Part shown: piece after piece, positions 1 to 5,677 of the stretch
How positions within the stretch are numbered: the stretch's first letter is position 1
How the letters are laid out: each line of letters begins with the position of its first letter
Source: Candidatus Auribacterota bacterium
GTDB lineage: Bacteria; Auribacterota; JAFGBW01
NCBI GenBank assembly: GCA_016932965.1
Contig: JAFGBW010000162.1
Span: 1 to 5,792, forward strand
DNA: 5,792 nt
Direction of reading: 5' to 3'
The notes under the pieces: model-generated
Database searches by the model: none
What the model was told of the DNA's origin: nothing
What the model saw: only the letters and a program-made list of their open reading frames with translations
Program-made: the position numbers and the translations under genes

Positions 1-485
1 AAGAGAAGGTACTCAACAGAAAAATTCGGCATGTTATCAAGGCGGGACATTTCCTCTTCACGGGTCCTAAACAGGGCAATATGATCGACTGCCATGAAAA
101 ATTCCCATCTGCGTCTGGGATCTCTGAGAATATTGAAGACCTCCTCGTCACCTTTTTGAGCCGAAATAGCCTGCAGTAATTCCATACAGGATTGAGTCAA
201 ACGCTGTCCATCATACAACGGCGCATAATCGTGTTCCGGGAATTTACCCCTCCAGACTTCATCTTGTTTTCTTTTACTGTCCATGGCTGTAAACAGGGTC
301 AAAACCCTGATAACAGGACTGGAGCTTTCGATGGAAAGAGGAGCCAGACAAGAACCGGCCGGGAATGCACTGCCGGAAACTTCAACTGCAGAATTAAAAC
401 AAGCTGCACTCAGAAAAAGAATGAAACTGAAAAGACCAGTTAAGAAGGATTTTGTTTTTGTTGTGTTTTGTAAATTCATGGCCAT
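1..485 (-). CDS. Exported protein of unknown function with LAP motif (C-terminus off left edge)
   Basis: The frame is open from ATG at 485 (alternative in-frame ATG at 479) to the left edge, 161 visible codons, so the end is missing. I do not recognise the family. The N-terminus is a typical export signal: Lys residues near positions 10-12, a hydrophobic core at about 14-28, then AAC at 27-29. That is only a weak lipobox (Ser, not Leu, at -3), so Sec export is likely but lipoprotein status is doubtful. After a short Ser/Gly/Ala linker comes SCLAPLS (residues 45-51), resembling the N-terminal regions of two other genes in this window. The rest is soluble and charged, with EVFNILRDPRRRWEFF and HIALFRTREEEMSRL-type helices and no catalytic motif I can name. 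No Shine-Dalgarno precedes either ATG, so the start is uncertain by two codons. A promoter-like element lies at 564-592. Confidence 0.72.
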   Translation of the reverse strand, partial: MAMNLQNTTKTKSFLTGLFSFILFLSAACFNSAVEVSGSAFPAGSCLAPLSIESSSPVIRVLTLFTAMDSKRKQDEVWRGKFPEHDYAPLYDGQRLTQSCMELLQAISAQKGDEEVFNILRDPRRRWEFFMAVDHIALFRTREEEMSRLDNMPNFSVEYLL

Positions 486-563
486 TTTTTATGTGTAGAT
501 CACTCGTTCCGGTTTCAATATAAAACCAGCCTGAAAATGATCACCTGTATCTGTCCGGAGATA

Positions 564-592
564 ATGATACACCATTTTCGCAGATATTTCAA
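564..592 (-). promoter_or_regulatory. Sigma-70-like promoter for the 485 minus-strand gene
   Basis: On the minus strand TTGAAA (587-592) and TATCAT (564-569) are separated by exactly 17 nt, each one base from consensus. Transcription would begin near 557, giving an untranslated leader of about 70-80 nt before the start at 485/479. This is seen from sequence only; no -35/-10 combination as good was noticed closer to the gene. Confidence 0.45.
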
Positions 593-754
593 GGGGTTCG
601 CAGACATAAATGAATGGTTCATCGTTGTTGGTGAAAAAAGATGGGAAGGTAAAATAATATTTAGAGACATGAATGTCCGGCTTATAAATAAAGAAATATC
701 GTAAAACACAATAAAATAGTGGGATTGATTAAAAATAAAAGGAAGCCGGACATG

Positions 755-934
755 GAATTCAGAATTGAGAATTCAGTAGGGAAGTCTTTGGCGTTTCGCA
801 TTGGAGCATAAAATCATTAGTCCGCCTTGAAGCCCTCCTGTTTCGTAGCATAGAGGTGAACGCGACCAACGGGAGTCCCCCTTTAGGGATGAGGCCGAAG
901 GCCGGAACAATACTGAATCCTCAATTCTGAATTC
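755..934. repeat. 180-bp MITE-like element with 24-bp terminal inverted repeats
   Basis: Positions 755-778 and 911-934 are reverse complements at 23 of 24 positions; the match stops abruptly on both sides. Each arm is itself built from two copies of a GAATTCAG-type octamer (755-762 and 769-776; mirrored at 927-934 and, with one change, 913-920). The 132-nt interior has no open frame of note and is more GC-rich than its flanks. It includes small hairpins such as TCCC-CCTTTA-GGGA and GGCC-GAA-GGCC near its right end. No target-site duplication is evident. It could be a non-autonomous mobile element, an intergenic repeat family, or a structured transcript; one copy alone cannot decide. Confidence 0.6.
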
Positions 935-1022
935 TTTAAAAATATCGCATAAAGTAAAAACCTAAAAATAACATGAAACAATAATTGAATAATAAACCGG
1001 ACAGTAGTGAGTTAGACAGAAT

Positions 1023-2075
1023 TTACAGGATTCCCTCAATTTCATTTTCAAGAAGGCTCCATTCATCTGAGAAGAATCTTTTATAAAGATTTCCCTGTCT
1101 GTCGATGAGAATAAAAACCGGTATGGCTTCAAAATTCCCATAATCTTCCATGACTTGTTGAGTCCCCCATAATACGGGATAGCCGTAATCTGTTTTTGAC
1201 CGGTCCCTGATTTTATCATCGGAGAGTTTTTTCCAATCGCTGATTTTATCAACAGACACAGCCAGCACGATTAATCCTTTCTGATTATATTTTGAATACA
1301 GTTTTTTCAATTCCGCTCCTGCTTCAACACAAGCCGGACACCAGAGCGCCCAGAATTCCAAGAGAATTATTTTTCCAGAAAAATCAGACAAGGCCACAGG
1401 AGTACCTGAAAAACTCTCCAGTTGAAACGGCGGTGCCGGGAATTTTTTTTCCAGCTGGTCTTCAAATCTGGATACGGAATAAAAATGATTCGCGTATTCG
1501 ATATTCTGCAGAAAGCCTTTTCTTTCGCCGAGAATTTTGACTGTGTTCCGAGTCGCTTCCATACCTTTACGAAAATAGTCGGAAGCCGGGCCGTATTTTT
1601 TTTCTTTCATGAGCCGTTCAGCGTATCTGATCATTCTATATCCCGGCTGGTCCAGGCAGTATTCATAATTGCCTTTCCAGGCCTTTTCATCCCTGATTTT
1701 CAACAGTTCAAGATACATAGATGCCGCTTGTTCAAATTCAGCCGATGCAGCATCAAAATCACTGCGGTCGGCTGCTTTTTCAGCCTCTTTCATTTTCAGA
1801 TAAGCCCTCTGACCCTTGTTATAAAGATAATTGGTGTCAGCGTTTTTCAGCGTCCGTTTATAACCGGTATTCTCCGGATCAGAAGCAAGACCTGCCCTGC
1901 ATATTTCTGAAATTTTCAAATATAATTCCGCAGCCTGTTCAAACTGGTTTTCCCGGGACAGTTTAGAAGCTTGCTGCTCCAGAGATTCCGCTTCATCAGA
2001 ATGCACAACCGGGGTGATACTCAACAGAGCAGCCAGGACGAACAATCGCAAACCGGTTTTGACATGATTCTTCAT
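1023..2075 (-). CDS. Exported TPR protein with C-terminal TlpA/ResA-like thioredoxin domain
   Basis: The product is 350 residues and probably acts outside the cytoplasmic membrane as a thiol-disulfide oxidoreductase. A signal peptide spans about residues 1-26 (KNHVKTGLRLFVLAALLS core, cleavage near VVHS-D). Residues 28-205 are helical with TPR-like units around 36-60, 91-124 and 152-175, likely for protein binding. Residues 212-350 form a TlpA/AhpC-TSA type domain: APPFQL, then GKIILLEFWALWCPAC with the redox pair C246/C249, then a probable cis-Pro at AIPVFILID (P319) and the DRQGN turn. CPAC differs slightly from the CPPC common in TlpA/ResA. The ATG at 2075 is chosen because AAAGGA (2084-2089) precedes it by 8 nt and it gives a proper signal peptide; an upstream extension to 2216 would overlap the PrsW-like gene. 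It overlaps that gene's stop by ATGA, so it is probably translationally coupled as the last gene of the operon. Substrate and redox direction cannot be told. Confidence 0.9.
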   Translation of the reverse strand: MKNHVKTGLRLFVLAALLSITPVVHSDEAESLEQQASKLSRENQFEQAAELYLKISEICRAGLASDPENTGYKRTLKNADTNYLYNKGQRAYLKMKEAEKAADRSDFDAASAEFEQAASMYLELLKIRDEKAWKGNYEYCLDQPGYRMIRYAERLMKEKKYGPASDYFRKGMEATRNTVKILGERKGFLQNIEYANHFYSVSRFEDQLEKKFPAPPFQLESFSGTPVALSDFSGKIILLEFWALWCPACVEAGAELKKLYSKYNQKGLIVLAVSVDKISDWKKLSDDKIRDRSKTDYGYPVLWGTQQVMEDYGNFEAIPVFILIDRQGNLYKRFFSDEWSLLENEIEGIL

Positions 2076-3202
2076 TTTATCAATCCTTTCAGGCGGAAAA
2101 AATTTTTCATCAGGGACCGGACATATCTTTCGCCGGATTCTGAAAAACGGCTGTTCTTCATGACATATAAATGAAATGCCAAAGTCCGTCTGACTAAAAG
2201 CAGCGATGACAAACATCTCAGGAAAAGCCGCTTCTGTTTTGATACAGCAAATTGACTCAATAATAGACGAAGACCTGAGAAAAAGGGAGACAGGATACGC
2301 AGATGAACCGGAGCTGAAAAAATGATTTTTGTTTCAAAAATAAGGCAGACCAGAACAAGCAGATAAAATACCCAGGCGGATAAGGTGCCATGACAGTTGA
2401 TGGTCAGAAAAAAATCCGTGAATTTGTCCGCGATAGTGTGGCTGTGACGATAATTGAAAGCCGCATGATCCGCCACCATCCACAGCCAGATGAATAGGGG
2501 AAACAGCCAGGACGCCCAATGGATCCTTTTTGAAAATTTTGATTTTATCAAAGGCCCGATCATCATTGAAAACCCCATAGCCATTCCGATAAATCCCGTG
2601 GCGGCAGGATGCCCGATAAAATATTTCGGGGTGTCACGCGTAAAAATGCCGGTGCCGGTAAGACTCGGAAACGGATAAAACCATCCCCAGTGCAAAGTGG
2701 ACTCATGCATGGCGAAAAGGTCCGGGGGAATGACACATCTGGTGAGAAAAACCCGGAGGAAATCTTCCGTCCAGGTAAAGCCAGCCCCCAGGGCCGAGCC
2801 AAGGAGTAATAGATCCGAGCCTGAAAAACAGAGTCTTCCTTTCTTTTTCATCCAAACGATCAACAGGATCAACGGCAGGACTTTGAATGTTTCCTCCAGA
2901 AACGGAATGATAAAGGACGGAAGCAGATTGCCCGTGGTTCCGGTGAATAAAGCCGCGAATGAACTCATGAGAATCACTGTAACAGGAATGACCGTTGCTC
3001 CCAAAAGAAAGGCATTCGTCACCCAGCCAAACTGAATGGTCCTGGTTAAAGATATCGATAACGTGACAATACCCAAAAAATACAGGGGGAATATCAGGCT
3101 GGGCCAGGTTTTGGGGAAATAAATAAAAAAAGGAATGAGTGCTATGATCAAACAAATTAAACGAAGTCTGTTGATACCTGCCGGGGTTTTGAATGAGCTC
3201 AT
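2072..3202 (-). CDS. PrsW-family intramembrane protease homologue
   Basis: A 376-residue polytopic membrane protein with about eight hydrophobic segments between residues 12 and 292. The family hallmarks appear in order: EETFK (EExxK, residues 103-107) at the start of a membrane helix; GAGFTWTED with E146 (FxxxE-type); GHPAATGFIGMAMG with H198; and DHAAFN (residues 245-250). This layout matches the PrsW (PF13367) relatives of the CPBP/CAAX-protease superfamily. Bacillus subtilis PrsW makes the site-1 cut in anti-sigma factor RsiW; the substrate here is unknown. No anti-sigma factor is visible nearby. The protein is longer than the roughly 220-residue B. subtilis PrsW, the excess including an 80-residue Arg/Lys-rich tail after the last helix (about 297-376). 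The start at 3202 lies 2 nt after the stop of the upstream gene and lacks a good ribosome binding site, suggesting coupling; its stop overlaps the next start. Which residues remain catalytic cannot be tested from sequence alone. Confidence 0.88.
   Translation of the reverse strand: MSSFKTPAGINRLRLICLIIALIPFFIYFPKTWPSLIFPLYFLGIVTLSISLTRTIQFGWVTNAFLLGATVIPVTVILMSSFAALFTGTTGNLLPSFIIPFLEETFKVLPLILLIVWMKKKGRLCFSGSDLLLLGSALGAGFTWTEDFLRVFLTRCVIPPDLFAMHESTLHWGWFYPFPSLTGTGIFTRDTPKYFIGHPAATGFIGMAMGFSMMIGPLIKSKFSKRIHWASWLFPLFIWLWMVADHAAFNYRHSHTIADKFTDFFLTINCHGTLSAWVFYLLVLVCLIFETKIIFSAPVHLRILSPFFSGLRLLLSQFAVSKQKRLFLRCLSSLLLVRRTLAFHLYVMKNSRFSESGERYVRSLMKNFFRLKGLIK
2084..2089 (-). promoter_or_regulatory. 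Ribosome binding site of the TPR-thioredoxin gene
   Basis: AAAGGA on the minus strand, 8 nt before the ATG at 2075, inside the last codons of the PrsW-like gene. It is the best Shine-Dalgarno sequence in the operon and fixes the start at 2075. Confidence 0.7.
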
Positions 3203-3204
3203 GT

Positions 3205-3606
3205 TTATTTATTTTTTATAAAAAAGTTCCAAGCTTCATTGGCCTGTTGTTCCGCCTGATTTTCAATGTAGCTCATTTCATCCTGCAGCGCATGTTCCGC
3301 CAGGTCCTGAGATCTCTCTTTCATCTGGCTTTGAGCGAGTTTGACATATACCGCTGCCAATGCCTCTCCGGCCAGCAAATCCGCCCCGAATGGCGTTATG
3401 TACGCGATTTCCTCCAGATTGCCGGCCAGACCTTCTCCGACACCCCTTCCAAAAGAGCCGCCGATTTTTTCTCCCGCGTTGCCGAGAAAAACCCTTGCAT
3501 AGGCTTCCAGGATAGCCCAGCCGGATAAGAACAGGGCAAACGGCCAGCGGATAACATCCTGAATGTCCCTGAAAATCATGTATAAGGCCTGCATGCAAAA
3601 ATCCAT
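3205..3606 (-). CDS. Small membrane-associated protein of unknown family, first gene of operon
   Basis: 133 residues; I do not recognise it. Visible parts: an N-terminal amphipathic to hydrophobic helix (about 18-41, WPFALFLSGWAILEAYARVF), a glycine-rich stretch (42-62, GNAGEKIGGSFGRGVGEGLAG), a second moderately hydrophobic helix (67-90), and a Gln/Glu-rich charged helix to the end (93-133) that may form a coiled coil. There is no cleavable signal peptide. The ATG at 3606 is preferred because GGAG (3617-3620) sits 10 nt upstream; a TTG at 3615 is open but only 1 nt from that site. The gene ends 2 nt before the PrsW-like start, and its context suggests it partners with or is a substrate of that protease, which is inference. 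The composition is protein-like and the reading frame agrees with the operon, so I believe it is real. Confidence 0.72.
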   Translation of the reverse strand: MDFCMQALYMIFRDIQDVIRWPFALFLSGWAILEAYARVFLGNAGEKIGGSFGRGVGEGLAGNLEEIAYITPFGADLLAGEALAAVYVKLAQSQMKERSQDLAEHALQDEMSYIENQAEQQANEAWNFFIKNK

Positions 3607-3616
3607 GACCGTCAAA

Positions 3617-3620
3617 CTCC
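3617..3620 (-). promoter_or_regulatory. Ribosome binding site GGAG that decides the 3606 start
   Basis: GGAG on the minus strand lies 10 nt before ATG 3606 and only 1 nt before the alternative TTG at 3615, so it argues for the shorter protein. Confidence 0.5.
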
Positions 3621-3636
3621 GTCTGATTTTGTGTTT

Positions 3637-3665
3637 ATTGTATATTTATCCTATCATCGTGAAAA
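3637..3665 (-). promoter_or_regulatory. Possible operon promoter
   Basis: TTTTCA (3660-3665), a 17-nt gap, then TACAAT (3637-3642) on the minus strand. The -10 is one base from consensus and the -35 is weak (4 of 6). The start point would be near 3630, giving a leader of about 25 nt. The surrounding AT-rich DNA makes chance matches likely. Confidence 0.28.
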
Positions 3666-3754
3666 TCAAAAAAATCAGAGCCAATTGCAGAACCCCCTAT
3701 TGTTAAATAGTCCGCTATTTCGAAACGGAGTGAAAACACTTACTATATTGAAAA

Positions 3755-3821
3755 AGATCCTTCACTTCATTCAGGATGACACTTCGTGTCAGTTCAGATT
3801 CCTCGTTTCACCCGGAATGAC
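3755..3821 (-). repeat. Two REP-like direct repeat units
   Basis: Two 26-nt units on the minus strand (3796-3821 and 3755-3780) start with GTCAT and end with ATCT, agreeing at 18 of 26 positions with all eight differences being transitions. The joining segment forms a 6-bp hairpin TGACAC-TTC-GTGTCA (3777-3791). The unit closely resembles a GTCAT(T/C)C-type dispersed intergenic repeat that I recall from many bacterial genomes, in which frames translated across it give spurious small ORFs. The minus strand runs into a T-tract after the second unit (3751-3755), so it may also help end transcripts from the gene at 3898-4217. Confidence 0.65.
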
Positions 3822-3897
3822 ATCCTGGACGGGTTTGAAATGACCTCATTATTTCGATATTCAGCCTTTTTGATGCCCCCATGAGTCCATATCAGAA

Positions 3898-4217
3898 TCA
3901 GGCGGCATGAATGGCCGGCGGTTCCCTCATGGCAGAGAGCAGGGCTTTCTCACGAAGCCTTATCATTATTTCTGAAATAATCTCATCACATTCCGCGGGA
4001 CAGCGGATCCGGCCATGGGCTCTCAGCAACAATTCAATGTGTCATTTCTCTCATCATCAATATCCGGCATGGCTGTTGATATCCGGCCGATGTTGTTAAG
4101 TGCATTTCGGGGGGCAAGACAACCCAGTCCCGTGGTTTGCAGACGGTTATCCGCAGACAGAAACAGATCATCTGAAGCCAGACTCAATAAGATCAAAACT
4201 GACAGAAACAATTTCAC
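3898..4217 (-). pseudogene. Probable frameshifted gene for small exported protein with LAP motif
   Basis: From GTG at 4217 the minus strand encodes VKLFLSVLILLSLASDDLF, a clear signal-like hydrophobic N-terminus, then GLGCLAPRN (LAP at codons 34-36), then a polar segment stopping at 4023. In the -1 frame the strand stays open from 4041 to a TGA at 3898. Those 47 codons look protein-like: IELLLRAHGRI, CDEIISEIMIRLREKALL, with G-rich first codon positions. One base change between about 4023 and 4041 would join both parts into about 106 residues. I therefore read it as a gene broken by a single-nucleotide deletion, or a base error. It could instead be an intact protein of about 64 residues, or rest on programmed -1 slippage, though I see no canonical slippery heptamer. 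The start is uncertain: the frame is open upstream to 4334 and no Shine-Dalgarno is present. Function unknown. Confidence 0.42.
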
Positions 4218-4223
4218 GAATAC

Positions 4224-4355
4224 ATTATACCCTATATCCGCGAAAAAACCTGGGATTCCGGAATGCGACTGCAATAAGCGAGAACGGCGCGTACCGGCCG
4301 ATGCCGTCATAAAATTTCCGCAACGCATTGACATAAGAATTATATAGGGTATAAT
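4224..4355. repeat. 14-bp inverted repeat at divergent -10 regions
   Basis: ATATAGGGTATAAT occurs on the plus strand at 4342-4355 and, perfectly, on the minus strand at 4224-4237. Each copy contains TATAAT placed as a -10 box for a gene pointing away: the HExxH gene to the right and the broken LAP-motif gene to the left. The rightward copy also has a full -35; the leftward one has none recognisable (CAGGTT at the expected place). It may be a shared operator or a duplicated promoter core. Confidence 0.55.
4328..4355 (+). promoter_or_regulatory. Full-consensus sigma-70-type promoter for the HExxH gene
   Basis: TTGACA (4328-4333), 16-nt spacer, TATAAT (4350-4355); both hexamers match consensus perfectly. 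Transcription would begin near 4362, leaving about 37 nt before ATG 4399. The -10 lies in a perfect 7-bp palindrome, AATTATA (4338-4344) with TATAATT (4350-4356), a plausible repressor site. Confidence 0.75.
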
Positions 4356-4398
4356 TATTGAGTAGGATTTTCTAAACGAAAAACACTTGTTTCATGAA

Positions 4399-5631
4399 AT
4401 GAAAACCAGCTTATTAACAAAACTGTGTTCATCTGTTCTTGTATTTGTTTTCATAACGGAGCAGATTGCTTTCTCCTCTTCCAAAAATTTCCGGAATGAA
4501 TACCATACACTGGCTCCGCAATCAACGATGCCGTCCGACTGGAAAACTTCTAAAAGAATCCGGCCGTGGCTCCTAAGTCGATTCAAGTCTCTCACAAGTG
4601 ACCATAAAACATGGAAAGCCCTTTTAAAGGATCCCACTTTTTTGGGCATTCTTAATTCTGAATTATTGAGAACATTCAAACCTCATCAGACACCCCCCAG
4701 AGATTTTAACTTTGAAGTCAGGTCTTACAGACATATGCATACCCCGGAGAAGAGCATCCTGCACTGGATTGTTTACTATTTGAATTATTCATTTAATAAT
4801 CCTATCGCTCCGGCTTTTTTATTTCAGCTGTTTCTGTTCATCCCTTTGGAGATCATTTCCTTTTTCGTCTCCGTTCCCAATCCATGGTATTATGTCCCGG
4901 GACTGGTTGTATTTCTAATGTATTTGACTGCCCGGCTATTCAAATCATCATTTTTTGCCTGGGTTCATTACTCAGAAGAAATCATGAATAGAATCATTAC
5001 ATGGAGTTGGTTTGGCGACAACCGTGATCCGGCATTCTTTGCTCTTTCTCTGGTTCATGAATACCTGCATATCATAGACAAACAAATCTATTTTAATGAT
5101 ACCCAGGCCTTTTTGTTTCTGGCATTTATCGGATTTGATCTCTCGTCACTCCACAAGTCATTCCCCTATGCTGCCGAATTGGCACATCCCCGTTCCTCAA
5201 TTCTTGCTCAACCTGACACTCCCTTAACAGAGAAGCTTTCCCGATTGGAAGATGAGATGAAAAAAGATGTCCAATCCATTTTGACCTATTATTTCCATCC
5301 GGACCGTATGACGCACCTTTCTCAAGAAAGAGGTCATAATAGAAAATTGAGAGAGCCTTATCTTCCTAACGAGGTTTTGGGTCTTTATCTATCTGAAATT
5401 TACCTTCAATTGAGGGAAGCTTTACAACAGGAACCTGAATTATCCGATGAGGCGGCTTTGTATGCCGAGCAGTTCATCACCCGTTTTTATGAGGACCTCA
5501 GGGAAGATTTGATCCGGGCAAATATTGATAACGTGAAAGAGCCCGAACGTAAAAGAGCCTACCAGCAGACACTGACCGGCCAGAAAAGGGGAACTGCTGC
5601 CTTCCCGTATCTGTTTCTCTGTTCAGCCTGA
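4399..5631 (+). CDS. Exported/membrane HExxH protein, putative zinc metalloprotease, with LAP motif
   Basis: 410 residues, no family recognised. Residues 1-25 form a signal sequence or anchor (KTSLLTKLCSSVLVFVFITEQIAFS); HTLAPQS (36-42) follows. Two membrane-spanning segments lie at about 136-159 and 163-181. Residues 216-227 read LSLVHEYLHIID: HEYLH (220-224) has the HExxH zinc-binding and catalytic Glu pattern in the expected hydrophobic setting. A hydrophobic stretch (237-246) follows, then AAELAH (258-263), whose Glu or His could supply a third ligand; that is inference. The C-terminal third is soluble and helical, rich in Glu, Arg and Leu, with HPDRMTHLSQERGH near 304-317. The ATG at 4399 is preferred over an in-frame TTG at 4387; neither has a good Shine-Dalgarno site (TAGGA near 4363 is too far). 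It is monocistronic as far as visible, behind a consensus promoter, and convergent with the gene at the right edge. Confidence 0.82.
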   Translation: MKTSLLTKLCSSVLVFVFITEQIAFSSSKNFRNEYHTLAPQSTMPSDWKTSKRIRPWLLSRFKSLTSDHKTWKALLKDPTFLGILNSELLRTFKPHQTPPRDFNFEVRSYRHMHTPEKSILHWIVYYLNYSFNNPIAPAFLFQLFLFIPLEIISFFVSVPNPWYYVPGLVVFLMYLTARLFKSSFFAWVHYSEEIMNRIITWSWFGDNRDPAFFALSLVHEYLHIIDKQIYFNDTQAFLFLAFIGFDLSSLHKSFPYAAELAHPRSSILAQPDTPLTEKLSRLEDEMKKDVQSILTYYFHPDRMTHLSQERGHNRKLREPYLPNEVLGLYLSEIYLQLREALQQEPELSDEAALYAEQFITRFYEDLREDLIRANIDNVKEPERKRAYQQTLTGQKRGTAAFPYLFLCSA

Positions 5632-5677
5632 TGCAGGGATAGTGAACGGAAGGATCTATTATCAAGTTTCATCTGAT

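Larger units (their letters stand above)
486..1022. other. Gene-free AT-rich intergenic stretch
   Basis: No credible coding frame was found on either strand. An open minus frame of 64 codons at 515-709 is hydrophobic but has no ribosome binding site and overlaps the promoter of the left gene. The stretch holds that promoter (564-592), the inverted-repeat-bounded element (755-934), an 11-bp perfect inverted repeat ATGTCCGGCTT (673-683) with AAGCCGGACAT (743-753), and CCGGACA words at 552-558, 674-680, 746-752 and 997-1003 in both orientations. No clear hairpin plus T-tract terminator was seen just beyond the end of the operon at 1023. Confidence 0.6.

Noticed and set aside
192-498. Plus-strand open frames of 71-83 codons
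   Set aside because: They lie antisense to the exported-protein gene at 1-485, which has a signal peptide and sensible composition; the plus frames have no ribosome site and no recognisable features.
515-709. Minus-strand 64-codon hydrophobic open frame
   Set aside because: No ribosome binding site, AT-rich low-information translation, and overlap with the promoter-like element at 564-592.
2703-3155. 150-codon minus-strand open frame
   Set aside because: It is the -1/+1 shadow of the PrsW-like gene, which carries the family motifs; the shadow has His/Ser/Pro-rich random composition.
3705-3720. Perfect hairpin AAATAG-TCCG-CTATTT as a terminator
   Set aside because: Only six mostly A-T pairs and no adjoining T-tract on either strand; too weak to call.
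3631-3843. Plus-strand 70-codon open frame
   Set aside because: It runs through the REP-like units, giving the LHFIQDD-type peptide that commonly arises from translating such repeats.
4015-4347. Plus-strand 110-codon open frame
   Set aside because: It is antisense to the LAP-motif frame, overlaps the consensus promoter of the HExxH gene, and looks random.
4390-4399. Palindrome TTTCATGAAA at the start codon of the HExxH gene
   Set aside because: A 10-bp AT-rich palindrome is expected by chance in a window of this size.
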